Assembly: GCA_002719615.1 (NCBI GenBank)
Contig: PBHZ01000002.1
Location: 48,118 to 112,117, forward strand
Length of the DNA: 64,000 nucleotides
Direction: 5' to 3'
DNA from: Methanobacteriota archaeon
GTDB lineage: Archaea; Thermoplasmatota; Poseidoniia; Poseidoniales; Thalassarchaeaceae
Made by a program: the position numbers and the translations under genes. Of the stretch, positions 53,694 to 62,554 are shown one piece after another. The notes beneath the pieces are model-generated. The model was not told the origin of the DNA. It searched no databases and saw nothing but the letters and a program-made list of their open reading frames with translations. Every line of letters begins with the position of its first letter. The first letter of the stretch is position 1.

Positions 53694-55478
53694 ATGGTGG
53701 CGCGCCCCTTGGCTCGTGGTGTAGATTCTCGAGTGCGTTTTTCTCGTATTTTTTCACTAGGGGATAGGAAGAATCCCACTTCATGGACTCCTGCTATAAT
53801 TTTGAATGAAGATGACCCAACTCTCCCTGTTTCATTAGCTCCCTTTATTTCATACAGGGATTCTACATCTTTACCTGCCAATATTTCTATTACTACACGG
53901 GGTAAATTTTGTTATCCATTTGATTCTGTGGATACATGGTCTTCAGTTGAAGGATTAACTCTACCTCCGAGCCTAGTAGATTCTGATTCAGGTAAATTAA
54001 GTATATGTGGCGAAATATTGCTAGTTTCTTGGCAGTCACTACATCATGACAAATCTCTTCTCAATGACGAAATTGACCCTTCCATAGTTATTTTAGTTGA
54101 TTCTCCGCAACTTGTACAGACTCAAGGCTTGTTAGTTGACGCTATAGATTCTATAAGAATCAGATTCCCTTCTTCTTTAATTTGGACTCCTGGTATTGGC
54201 GGGCCAGATAACTGTGCTCTACTATCATGGTTAGGTGTTGATTTGTTTGATTTATCTCGTTCTAGAAGTGCAGCCTCCCTAAATATTCTTCTCACTACTT
54301 TAGGGCCTAGGGAAGTGGACAATTCAATGAATGAAGTGGCAGATATGAAAGCTCAATGTGAAGAATGGAGAAAATCAATTTCTGCGACTAGGGCAGCAAT
54401 AAGGGATGGTTCTCTGAGGGAATTAGTAGAAAAACAAAGCCTTTCTAGTCCTAGATCTGTTGAAAGGCTCAGAATTCATGATATGAAAATCAGCAATCAA
54501 CAGGGAGAAAGAACTGGACTTTCAAGAATATTGGGAAATAAAGCTAGATTGCGTTGTAATTCCTTTACTAGTCGCTCAGATCCTTTAATTCAAGATTGGC
54601 ATAAGAGAATCTCTTTTGATCATACTCCTCCTTCTCATCAAACGACGGTACTAGTCTTATTACCTTGTTCAGCAACTAAGCCTTACAGGCTTTCACAAAG
54701 CCATCAAAGGTTCTCCAAATCTATCAATTCAAGAGGCGTTCACGAAGTCATGGTAACTGCACCATTGGGTCTTGTTCCTAGGGAACTAGAAGATATCTGG
54801 CCTGCAAGTAATTATGATATTCCTGTGACAGGAGAATGGGATGTAGATGAGTTAAGAATCATAAAAGAAATACTTTTTAATTTAGTCAGCAGAATAGGTT
54901 ATTCAAGGATAATTAATCACTCTGGAATAGATTTTGGTGAATGTGAAGTAGAAATTATTGATACTAGGAAAGATTTTTCTGCTGGCTCTAATGAAGCCCT
55001 TTCAATGCTTAATGAAGAGATAAATAAGGCTGTAGAGGACTTTAAATTACCAAAAATAAAAGAAAATATCCATCGCTTAGAGAAGCTTAAATCACTTTCT
55101 AGATTCCAACATGGAAGTGATTTATGGTTAGAGGGTACAAAAGTTGAAGGCCGTCCTCCAATTTTTACCATAAAAAAAGACGGGCTACAGTTAGCCCAAT
55201 GGAATCCCAGAAGTGGTAGATTCGCGTTTTCCAAATCCTGTCTCAAAATTCTTGACAAACATGATACTCTTCCAAGAGTTTTTTTATATCAGGATCATTC
55301 TTGGAAAGGAGACCTTTTTTCTACCAATGTTAGCAGTAAAAGTGGGGAAATTAGACGTGGAGACGAAGTACTAGTTTTTCAAAATAGTCGACTAATTGGT
55401 TCAGCAAGAGCTGAAGCGCCAGGTTGGGAATGGCCAAATGGGCCAGGAAGATTAGGTAAAGCTCAACACCGCCTTTGA
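53694..55478 (+). CDS. arcS: Archaeosine synthase (ArcS/TgtA2), TGT-related with PUA domain
   Basis: 594 aa. It converts preQ0 at position 15 of archaeal tRNAs towards archaeosine (EC 2.6.1.97). Seen: a degenerate TGT-like N-terminal part (about 1-240), then the hallmark PCSATKPYRLSQSH (about 324-337) of the ArcS core, and a C-terminal PUA domain (about 515-594: RRGDEVLVFQNSRLIGSARA). Length matches the family. The ATG at 53694 has CGAAATGTATC about 25 nt upstream, consistent with a leaderless mRNA. It is divergent from the surface protein gene and is followed by the uS15 gene, an informational cluster. Confidence 0.9.
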   Translation: MVARPLARGVDSRVRFSRIFSLGDRKNPTSWTPAIILNEDDPTLPVSLAPFISYRDSTSLPANISITTRGKFCYPFDSVDTWSSVEGLTLPPSLVDSDSGKLSICGEILLVSWQSLHHDKSLLNDEIDPSIVILVDSPQLVQTQGLLVDAIDSIRIRFPSSLIWTPGIGGPDNCALLSWLGVDLFDLSRSRSAASLNILLTTLGPREVDNSMNEVADMKAQCEEWRKSISATRAAIRDGSLRELVEKQSLSSPRSVERLRIHDMKISNQQGERTGLSRILGNKARLRCNSFTSRSDPLIQDWHKRISFDHTPPSHQTTVLVLLPCSATKPYRLSQSHQRFSKSINSRGVHEVMVTAPLGLVPRELEDIWPASNYDIPVTGEWDVDELRIIKEILFNLVSRIGYSRIINHSGIDFGECEVEIIDTRKDFSAGSNEALSMLNEEINKAVEDFKLPKIKENIHRLEKLKSLSRFQHGSDLWLEGTKVEGRPPIFTIKKDGLQLAQWNPRSGRFAFSKSCLKILDKHDTLPRVFLYQDHSWKGDLFSTNVSSKSGEIRRGDEVLVFQNSRLIGSARAEAPGWEWPNGPGRLGKAQHRL

Positions 55479-55493
55479 TGTATTTTATCTGCA

Positions 55494-55501
55494 TTTATAT
55501 C
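55494..55501 (+). promoter_or_regulatory. TATA box ahead of the uS15 gene
   Basis: TTTATATC, 15 nt after the arcS stop; transcription would start about 30 nt before the ATG at 55555, whose SD is AAGGTGG. Confidence 0.5.
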
Positions 55502-55554
55502 CGTAGCGATTAAAGAGGAAGGGTTAGTCGCACGCTTGTCTAAGGTGGTTATGA

Positions 55555-56010
55555 ATGGCACGCATGCACAGCAATGGTAAAGGAAGTAGCGGCTCAAAGA
55601 AGCCCGATTCCTCTGCGCCTTCTCCTTGGTCAAATAGTGACAAGAAAGAAGTGGAGAAGTTAATAGTCGAACTTTCAAATGCTGGAAATTCTAATGCTTC
55701 TATTGGCACCATCTTAAGAGATCGCTATGCAGTACCTGATGTAAGATTACTGATGGGGGAAAGAATTTCAAAAATTCTTTCAAGAAATGATATCACCAAT
55801 ACATATCCTGAAGATATGATGAATTTAATGCGTCGAGCTCTGGGACTAATTGACCATTTGAATAATAATTCTAAAGATTTACATAATCGAAGACAGTTAG
55901 CATTATGTGAATCAAAAATACGTCGATTATCTCGTTATTACAAGAGAAAGGGTACTCTTCCTGACTCATGGACATACAAAAGAGATCAATTAAGACTAAT
56001 GGTAGAATAA
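55555..56010 (+). CDS. rps15: 30S ribosomal protein uS15 (archaeal S15P)
   Basis: 151 aa, the archaeal/eukaryotic-length form of S15 with the extra N-terminal domain (MARMHSNGKGSSGSKKP, then PSPWSN). The rRNA-binding part is clear: LIDHLNNNSKDLHNRRQLALCESKIRRLSRYYKRKG. It binds the central domain of 16S rRNA and is needed early in small-subunit assembly. AAGGTGG seven bases upstream supports the start. It has its own TATA-like box after arcS. In many euryarchaea the next gene is a RecJ-like GAN nuclease, which bears on the following entry. Confidence 0.95.
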   Translation: MARMHSNGKGSSGSKKPDSSAPSPWSNSDKKEVEKLIVELSNAGNSNASIGTILRDRYAVPDVRLLMGERISKILSRNDITNTYPEDMMNLMRRALGLIDHLNNNSKDLHNRRQLALCESKIRRLSRYYKRKGTLPDSWTYKRDQLRLMVE

Positions 56011-56046
56011 TTTTTAATAGAAGTTTTCATTTACTTTTTCTACCTC

Positions 56047-56913
56047 GTGATTATGATGTATGATTTACTTCAGGACGATTTATTTTCTTCTGTTTCTGAT
56101 ATTTTCCTGGAGTTTTCATCTCTTGTAAAAAAATCTAGACAAAAAATATTTTTATTTGCACCTCCTACTTTACATGGTGCATTAGCATTAATTCCTCTTG
56201 AAGCCGCATTATTAGATGAAAATATCCCTTATCGCCGGTCATTTTCTGAAGATAATAAAACCAGTTTCCCTTGTATAAATATTTTAAAAAAAGATATTCT
56301 ATTAGGTTCTTATCTAGAAAATAATAGTTCTAACCTTACTATCTCGAGTAAAATAGTCAATGGACTAAGTGGGGCACATGGTGATCGTAAACAAGGTCCA
56401 TTGAATTCAATATTACAATCGCATGCACTTGCGCAGACCATATCTCCTTCCAGTTCTAGATTGAAGTATTTACGACCATGGGCTTTATCAGGCAGTTGGA
56501 TTGATGCTTCATTGGATAATACATATGATCCAGTTTTTTCAAAAATTAAAGAAATTCTGGTAAACGAGGGAACTATCAAAATAGTTCCCGTAACAGAAGT
56601 TAAAAAACCATATATGGAAAATTACAGTTGGATTGATGAAACAGCTCTGACTAACTTGTCTATTTCTTGGGATGAACTCGATATTGAGAATAAATCAGTT
56701 TTAATTTCAAATCTAGTAAAACCAGTATTGAATAAATCCTTACCATCTACTGCTCGTATTGAGGAACTAGTTTGGAATTGTGTAGTTGGTAATGATTGGC
56801 AGACTGACTTGGCAGGTCAATTATCAATATTGGAGAAAAGTTGGCATCTAAAAGATGGGAGATTACATGCTAGCAATTTGATAGAAAAATTATTGATAAG
56901 AGGGTATCTATGA
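56047..56913 (+). CDS. Probable degenerate RecJ/Cdc45-like (GAN-type) protein
   Basis: 288 aa, start uncertain (GTG at 56047, or ATG at 56053 or 56056). The segment KIFLFAPPTLHGALALIPLEAALLDEN near residue 33 has the shape of the first strand and helix of a DHH phosphoesterase domain (hydrophobic strand, loop, then GAxAxxxLEAAL), but the DHH-type Asp/His residues are absent. The gene follows uS15 directly, where many euryarchaea carry the RecJ-like replication protein GAN. I therefore suspect an inactive, shortened RecJ/Cdc45 homologue working with the CMG-like helicase. This is inference from position and a weak pattern; a wholly unrelated protein is possible. Confidence 0.45.
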   Translation: MIMMYDLLQDDLFSSVSDIFLEFSSLVKKSRQKIFLFAPPTLHGALALIPLEAALLDENIPYRRSFSEDNKTSFPCINILKKDILLGSYLENNSSNLTISSKIVNGLSGAHGDRKQGPLNSILQSHALAQTISPSSSRLKYLRPWALSGSWIDASLDNTYDPVFSKIKEILVNEGTIKIVPVTEVKKPYMENYSWIDETALTNLSISWDELDIENKSVLISNLVKPVLNKSLPSTARIEELVWNCVVGNDWQTDLAGQLSILEKSWHLKDGRLHASNLIEKLLIRGYL

Positions 56914-56916
56914 AAA

Positions 56917-57969
56917 TTATTCACCGACATTAAATCTCTGATAAACTTCATTCGTGGTTTGAGTTACTCTAATGAAAGTAGTACATTTAGGTAAATCTTT
57001 GATTCTTCTTGCGCCAACATAGGAACAAGCAGATCTTAAACCCCCTAATATCGATTGAATAGTATCTTCCATCGGGCCTCTGTATGGAACCCGAACTTCT
57101 TTACCTTCAGGTGCCCTGTGTTTGGCAATTTCTCCATAATGTGTTTCCATTGCTTTTGCCGATGACATTCCGTAAAATGATTTGTATATTTTACCATTCC
57201 CTTCTTCGACTATTTCTCCTCCGGACTCATCGTGCCCGGCAAACATTCCTCCCAACATTACAAAATCTGCACCTGCAGCGAAGGCCTTTGCAACATCTCC
57301 TGGGGACGAGCATCCTCCGTCAGCCATAACATGGCCCAGTAATCCATGTGCTGCATCAGCACATTCAGATATTGCAGACAATTGTGGATAACCTACACCC
57401 GCTACTTTCCTTGTAGTACATACAGAGCCAGGTCCAATTCCAACCTTTACTATATCAGCACCTGCAAGAATCAATGCTTCAGTCATTTCTCTTGTTGCAA
57501 CATTTCCTGCGATAATTATCTTAGAAGGAAATTCTTCTCTGACTCTTTTTACAAATTCAAGAAAAATTTCTCTATAACCATTTGCAACATCTATGCATAT
57601 CATTTTTAGATTTTTATTAGTTGCTACCTTTCTCCTAACGAGATCAAAACTATTTTCGGTTGATCCGCATGTTATTGCAATATATTCTGGGTCAATTCCT
57701 TGTTCCCATGCTTCTGAATACTCTTTTGTGGAATAAAATTTTTGAGTACAAGTTAGCATTTTGTATTTTTGTAAAATTTTTGCGACAGAGAATAATCCGG
57801 TGGTATCCATGTTTGCAGATACTATTGGTACGCCACACCATTTTTCATCCGAATGTCGAAAACTAAATTCACGTTCTAAATTAACATCTGATCTAGAAAC
57901 AAGGGTACTGCGCTTCGGTCTTATTAATACATCATTAAAAGTTAGCTTAATATCTTGTTCTATACGCAT
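56917..57969 (-). CDS. guaC: GMP reductase
   Basis: 350 aa from the ATG at 57969. It reduces GMP to IMP and ammonia with NADPH (EC 1.7.1.7), a purine interconversion step. It follows E. coli GuaC closely: [20 protein letters not shown] at the start, [35 protein letters not shown] with the catalytic Cys184, and [12 protein letters not shown] near the end. There is no CBS domain pair, unlike most IMP dehydrogenases. AAGGT (57974-57978 on the minus strand) precedes this ATG; the frame is open 10 codons further upstream. The bacterial-like sequence suggests transfer into this lineage (inference). Confidence 0.93.
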   Translation of the reverse strand: MRIEQDIKLTFNDVLIRPKRSTLVSRSDVNLEREFSFRHSDEKWCGVPIVSANMDTTGLFSVAKILQKYKMLTCTQKFYSTKEYSEAWEQGIDPEYIAITCGSTENSFDLVRRKVATNKNLKMICIDVANGYREIFLEFVKRVREEFPSKIIIAGNVATREMTEALILAGADIVKVGIGPGSVCTTRKVAGVGYPQLSAISECADAAHGLLGHVMADGGCSSPGDVAKAFAAGADFVMLGGMFAGHDESGGEIVEEGNGKIYKSFYGMSSAKAMETHYGEIAKHRAPEGKEVRVPYRGPMEDTIQSILGGLRSACSYVGARRIKDLPKCTTFIRVTQTTNEVYQRFNVGE

Positions 57970-58046
57970 CCAGACCTTAATTATCGAATGTACAAGCACT
58001 TAAGATTCTTCTGAAAGAGTTTGATATTAATTTTGATAAATTTTTT

Positions 58047-58814
58047 TCATTCATTTCCTTCACGGAAGACACTTATTCTTTTCATCTTCATTTGTAAATT
58101 AGATTCAATTATGCTTACTATCTCTTTTATAAATTCAGCCTTCAAGCAAGATACTTGACCTTCTTGGGTGTCAATTATCATAGAGGCTAATGCCCAAACA
58201 GATTCTTCTACAGGATCGGAGAATATTTCTTTCATGTCTTCAATATGTATCTTAATTTCTTCACTAATGCCTGTTAAATCAATTATTTGTTTGATGTAGT
58301 GTTCCCAAAGTGTAAGTAGATTGTCCCATTTTATCATGTCTACTTCACCCCTTAAAGGAGGTAATATTTCAATTAAAGCTCGTGAATATAATTTGCCATT
58401 AGGTTCTTCGTCCAAATATCTTTCTTCTAATTCATTTACAGACGGGAATATGCTGCCAAAATCCTCTGGAGGTAATGACGGCTCTATTAATGAAATAATT
58501 CTAAATCTTTCTCTACCAATGGCGTCATACATTAAATTTGTACCCTGTTCCTCCATTTTTTCAACTTTCACCAATGTACCTATATCAAAAGGAATAGACC
58601 AACTATTCAACATTGTCATCGCAGGATTGGACATTACGTGCCCATAAAATAAATCATCTATTACAACATCATCTAACATTTGTTTATATCTAGGTTCAAA
58701 AACGCGCATAAGCATTTTCTCTCCAGGCATCAATAATGAATTGAGAGTGAACAGAGGTATTAGTTTTTGATTATCTTGTAAGTCAGTAACTTCTTCAAAC
58801 CTACATATATCCAT
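58047..58814 (-). CDS. Stand-alone LON substrate-binding domain protein
   Basis: 255 aa matching the N-terminal (PUA-like) domain of Lon protease: LIPLFTLNSLLMPGEKMLMRVFEPRYKQM at about 16-45, then FGHVM-like and FDIGTLVKVEKMEEQGTNLMYDAIGRERFRI. The C-terminal half (about 120-255) is helical, as in the larger LON-N family proteins. There is no ATPase or protease domain. Its role is unknown; such proteins may act as adaptors or in RNA/protein binding. It is divergent from the SF2 helicase and 77 nt upstream of guaC on the same strand. Confidence 0.85.
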   Translation of the reverse strand: MDICRFEEVTDLQDNQKLIPLFTLNSLLMPGEKMLMRVFEPRYKQMLDDVVIDDLFYGHVMSNPAMTMLNSWSIPFDIGTLVKVEKMEEQGTNLMYDAIGRERFRIISLIEPSLPPEDFGSIFPSVNELEERYLDEEPNGKLYSRALIEILPPLRGEVDMIKWDNLLTLWEHYIKQIIDLTGISEEIKIHIEDMKEIFSDPVEESVWALASMIIDTQEGQVSCLKAEFIKEIVSIIESNLQMKMKRISVFREGNE

Positions 58815-58934
58815 GCAATCACTCCTACCTTTAATGATATGAATAGTTGTCTATATTATTTAACAAATTTATAATCGATGTAACAAGAAAGTAACTCGGG
58901 AATATTTTTTCAACTATGATACAGGGCAAGCGTC

Positions 58935-61733
58935 GTGGTTGTTAATACCAAACCGAATTTTGGTAAAATTAGGTTCAAAGGGGAACTTAGGCCATCCCAA
59001 GTGGATTCTTCTAGTATTATCAGCAAGCAATTAAATAAAGATGAAAAAAATCTACTCATAGTTGCACCTCCTGGATCTGGTAAAACAGTACTAGGATTAT
59101 ATGTATGGTCCGATTTAGTTAGATTACCGGCATTGATTTTAAGTCCCAACTCAGCAATCCAAGCCCAATGGATAGCTAGGGCAAGAGAACTATTCGATTT
59201 AGATGGGAAGGATCAGAAAATAGGTACGTCTTCAAGAAAAGATAGTTTACTTACTTCTTTAACATACCAATCCCTCACTATTCCAAAAAAGAATGATGAT
59301 AATTTAGATGATGCTGCCATGGCAATTTGGATTGAAAAACTTATTTCTGATGGCGAGGCCTCAAATCATGAAATAGCCAAAGAATGGATATATGATCTTG
59401 AAGAACATAACTTGCAATATTACAAAGAAAGATTAGGTATTTATCGAAAGAGAGTAAGGGATGATTATGCAACAAAGGGAAATGCATTATGGTTATTGCA
59501 TGATTCATCAAAAGAGAAATTAGAGATACTAAGAGAATCAGGCATTGGATTGATAATTCTAGATGAATGCCATCACTTATTGGGTCATTGGGGAAGAATT
59601 TTATCCGATATCCGTGAATATTTTGGAAATCCTATTGTCTTAGGTTTGACTGCTACGCCTCCAAATTTTGACGGGATTAATCTAGTAGATTTAGAACGTT
59701 ATCAAGAGTTTTTTGGAGAAATTGATTATGAAGTACCGGTCCCTGCTCTTGTCAAAAATAACAATCTTTCTCCTTACCAAGATTTAGTATATTTCGTTAG
59801 ACCTACGACTGATGAATTGGAGTATATTGCTAATGTTGATAAAGATTTTAATAATTTGATGGAGGAAATTAGTAGAAAACCAAATTTTGATTCTGAAAAC
59901 AGATGTCAAGGATTAGATGACTGGTTATTTGATATCCTTTCCACTCTTGATTTACCAGGGGGTGCTGCAAAGAATTGGAATTCTTTTGTCAAAAGAGATA
60001 AATCTTTAGCGAATCTCTCAAGATTGTATTTATTTCAAAAAGGATTGAGTTTACCTAGTACAATACCTCCTTTGGAGAGAAACATAATTGATGCCAATCT
60101 AACTAAACATGCCATCTTATTACCTTTACTTGACAGATATATAAGAAATGGACTAATACGCTCAAAAAGTAAACAAGATCATGATTTGGCTAATGATGCA
60201 AAGAAAAAATTACGAATGCTGGGGACTCAAATAACTGAAACCGGCATGCAATCTTGTGCATCTCCAATAGGAAGAGTGATGGCATACGCTTCTGCAAAAT
60301 ATTCTGCATTGATTAATATCCTCTCATCTGAAATGGATGTACTTGGTGACGATATTCGGGCAGTTATTGTTACTGATTTTGAAAAAACTTCTGCTACAAA
60401 ATTAATACATAATGTTCTTGACAAGGAAGCAGGAGGGGCTATAGCCGCGTTCAGGGCATTGTTAAAAGATAAATACACAGATAAATTGGATCCGATACTT
60501 ATGACTGGTTCAACTGTTTTAGTTGACGATGATCTTTCAGAAAAAATTATGCCTAAATTTAAAAATTGGGTCAAAAATAGGAGTTTAGAAATTAGTTTTG
60601 TTAAGACAAAGAAAGAAGGATATTATGAAATAAGTGGGCGAGGTTCCCAGTGGACTCCTAGGTATTATACTGAGATGATCACTGATTTATTCCAAGAAGG
60701 AGTCACTAAATGTTTGGTAGGCACTAGAGGACTTTTGGGGGAGGGTTGGGATGCTAGTAAAATCAATGTTCTGATTGATTTGACTACCGTAACTACAAGC
60801 ATGAGTATTAATCAATTAAGAGGTCGTTCCTTCAGATTAGATAAGGATAATCCAGAAAAGGTAGCAAATAACTGGGATATTGTATGTTTAGCTGAAGAAT
60901 TTAGTAAGGGATTTGATGATTATTTTCGTTTCAAGAAAAAGCATTCAAAATTATATGGTGTTTGTGATGATGGGGCTATTGAGAAAGGCGTAGGCCATGT
61001 TCATGCATCATTTACCGAAGCAAGGCCAGAAGGAATCTCGGAAATAATGAGTATTTTTAATGAAGAAATGATACAAAGATCAAGAGATAGAGAAAAAATA
61101 AGACAATTATGGGCTATTGGTCAACCTTTCAATTCACAAGCCAAAAAAGCATTTGAATTAAAAATGAAAAATGATTTTGGTCAGGGATTCCCTCCATCTT
61201 TGAAAATAGGAAGGGCCGAATGGACAGAGGAAAATCTCATAATTTCAATAGCAGAATCTGTAGTACGTTCTTTCAAGGAAATTGGTTTAATTCGTTACAA
61301 TGCTACAGTTTCAGCAGGAGAAAGAGGAGGCGGTTGGATACGTACCTTTTTGGAATATTCCAACGATTTAGAGTCGCAACTTTTTACAGAAGCAATGGAA
61401 GAAATACTTTCTCCACTAGATAACCCTAGATATATAATACCCAGAGAAATCAAAGTCATTTCTGATACTTGGATTAGTAAAATGCTACCTGATGTAGTTG
61501 GAAAGTACTTTCAAAAATCAATCAACAAGATTGCTATGTACCATTCTATACCCAAAAAAATCTGTCAAAATAAGGAAGATGCTTTAATATTCCAGAAAAA
61601 TTGGAATTGGTTCGTAAGTCCAGGTGAGATAACATATGTTCACAATAAAACAGGTATGGAGAAAGTTCATCACGCAAATAGAAATAATTTATATCCGCAA
61701 GGTTTTCTTCATACTAAAGATGTATTTATCTGA
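58935..61733 (+). CDS. Large SF2 DEAD/DECH-box helicase-like ATPase
   Basis: 932 aa. Visible motifs: Walker A APPGSGKT (44-51), motif Ia LILSPNSAIQAQW, DECH box (210-213, ILDECHHLL), motif III LGLTATPPN, motif V GTRGLLGEGWDASKIN (about 595) and motif VI QLRGRSFRLD (about 628). The layout resembles type III restriction-subunit and XPB-like SF2 helicases. Insertions of about 120 residues between motifs Ia and II and about 300 between III and V, and a 250-residue C-terminal region, have no fold I recognise. The start is GTG; no strong SD is seen. A repair, RNA or defence role is possible; there is no methyltransferase or nuclease gene beside it. Confidence 0.8.
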   Translation: MVVNTKPNFGKIRFKGELRPSQVDSSSIISKQLNKDEKNLLIVAPPGSGKTVLGLYVWSDLVRLPALILSPNSAIQAQWIARARELFDLDGKDQKIGTSSRKDSLLTSLTYQSLTIPKKNDDNLDDAAMAIWIEKLISDGEASNHEIAKEWIYDLEEHNLQYYKERLGIYRKRVRDDYATKGNALWLLHDSSKEKLEILRESGIGLIILDECHHLLGHWGRILSDIREYFGNPIVLGLTATPPNFDGINLVDLERYQEFFGEIDYEVPVPALVKNNNLSPYQDLVYFVRPTTDELEYIANVDKDFNNLMEEISRKPNFDSENRCQGLDDWLFDILSTLDLPGGAAKNWNSFVKRDKSLANLSRLYLFQKGLSLPSTIPPLERNIIDANLTKHAILLPLLDRYIRNGLIRSKSKQDHDLANDAKKKLRMLGTQITETGMQSCASPIGRVMAYASAKYSALINILSSEMDVLGDDIRAVIVTDFEKTSATKLIHNVLDKEAGGAIAAFRALLKDKYTDKLDPILMTGSTVLVDDDLSEKIMPKFKNWVKNRSLEISFVKTKKEGYYEISGRGSQWTPRYYTEMITDLFQEGVTKCLVGTRGLLGEGWDASKINVLIDLTTVTTSMSINQLRGRSFRLDKDNPEKVANNWDIVCLAEEFSKGFDDYFRFKKKHSKLYGVCDDGAIEKGVGHVHASFTEARPEGISEIMSIFNEEMIQRSRDREKIRQLWAIGQPFNSQAKKAFELKMKNDFGQGFPPSLKIGRAEWTEENLIISIAESVVRSFKEIGLIRYNATVSAGERGGGWIRTFLEYSNDLESQLFTEAMEEILSPLDNPRYIIPREIKVISDTWISKMLPDVVGKYFQKSINKIAMYHSIPKKICQNKEDALIFQKNWNWFVSPGEITYVHNKTGMEKVHHANRNNLYPQGFLHTKDVFI

Positions 61734-61775
61734 CAATTTACTTTATAATCAAGATATTTTTTTGATATATTTTGG

Positions 61776-61850
61776 TGCTCGTGCCGGGATTTGAACCCGG
61801 GTCGTCGCCTCGAGAGGGCGACATGATGGGCCGAACTACACCACACGAGC
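61776..61850 (-). tRNA. tRNA-Glu (anticodon CUC)
   Basis: Minus strand, 75 nt: acceptor GCTCGTG with CACGAGC, D-arm GTGTAGTTCGGCC, anticodon stem TCGCC/GGCGA with loop CTCTCGA giving anticodon CTC, T-arm CCGGG-TTCGAAT-CCCGG, discriminator A. CCA is encoded at 61773-61775. ATAAACAT at 61873-61880 (minus strand) is a plausible TATA about 26 nt upstream. Confidence 0.95.
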
Positions 61851-61954
61851 GATAAGTTGGCGTGAATGACTAATGTTTATGAAAACAATGTATGAATCTC
61901 TTTACATCAATCTTCACTTTCACTTTCACTATACTCTCTTTTGCCTTTCTTAAT

Positions 61955-62260
61955 ATGCTAACTGCCCTTCATGAGTTTATGAAGCAGAATATGTATAATA
62001 CTAATGAGATAACCTATAGGAAACGAGCAGAGCCTTGTAGAATAGTATCTTTTGATTTATTAATACAAACAAATGATACTACTGAGTCAGTAAATAGTCA
62101 AAACAATGGTCTTTTGGTAAATGATAGCGGAATATTATCCTCTGATAATACATGGCAACCATTACGTAATACTATATTACCTGTAGCAATTAATAAATCC
62201 AGTTGGAATGGTCTTGTAAAAAGATTTAATGAAAGTAAAGAAAGTCCTGTGAGGGCATAA
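61955..62260 (+). CDS. Small hypothetical protein
   Basis: 101 aa from the ATG at 61955, unrecognised. The frame is open to an ATG at 61892, but that stretch is a pyrimidine-rich run (CTTTCACTTTCACTATAC) that looks like promoter DNA, and ACTATACT there is centred about 26 nt before 61955. No membrane helix or signal remains with this start; the longer form would gain a hydrophobic N-terminus. The body has a possible beta-strand region CRIVSFDLLIQT and a C-terminal basic helix. Its stop is 1 nt before the next gene, so they form an operon. Confidence 0.5.
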   Translation: MLTALHEFMKQNMYNTNEITYRKRAEPCRIVSFDLLIQTNDTTESVNSQNNGLLVNDSGILSSDNTWQPLRNTILPVAINKSSWNGLVKRFNESKESPVRA

Positions 62261-62261
62261 A

Positions 62262-62519
62262 ATGTCTGGAACTAGAAGATTAAGAGAAGCTGTTAGAGTA
62301 TTTCTTGAAAAACAAGGTTCGGCCAATACTGTTGAAATATTTGATCATCTAAACAATCGTTTTCGATGGGGTGCAACAATGAATCAAGTTGGTAATATTC
62401 TAGCAAAAGATATCAGATTTGACAAAATTGGACATACTAGAGGTGAATTCCGAGGTAGTGTTTACACAGTATGTGTTTGGGCAATAAATAACGATGCTTC
62501 AGTAGTAATGAGCCAATAA
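62262..62519 (+). CDS. Small winged-helix-like protein
   Basis: 85 aa. The sequence LREAVRVFLEKQGSANTVEIFDHLNNRF followed by TMNQVGNILAKDIRFDKIG reads like a small winged helix: three helices, then a wing (GEFRGSVYTVCVWAI). A role in DNA or RNA binding is inferred. GTGAGGG at the end of the previous gene serves as ribosome site for the ATG at 62262. The target is unknown. Confidence 0.65.
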   Translation: MSGTRRLREAVRVFLEKQGSANTVEIFDHLNNRFRWGATMNQVGNILAKDIRFDKIGHTRGEFRGSVYTVCVWAINNDASVVMSQ

Positions 62520-62554
62520 AGTCAAGTTTACATAACATCTCCACAGTATTAAAT

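Noticed and set aside
57084..58003. Several 60-87-aa plus-strand frames opposite guaC
   Set aside because: Shadows of the guaC coding strand; no independent ribosome sites or family features.
61892..61954. Longer start of the small gene after tRNA-Glu, giving a hydrophobic N-terminus
   Set aside because: The pyrimidine-rich run looks like promoter DNA and has a TATA-like box at the right distance from the ATG at 61955; the longer form cannot be fully ruled out.
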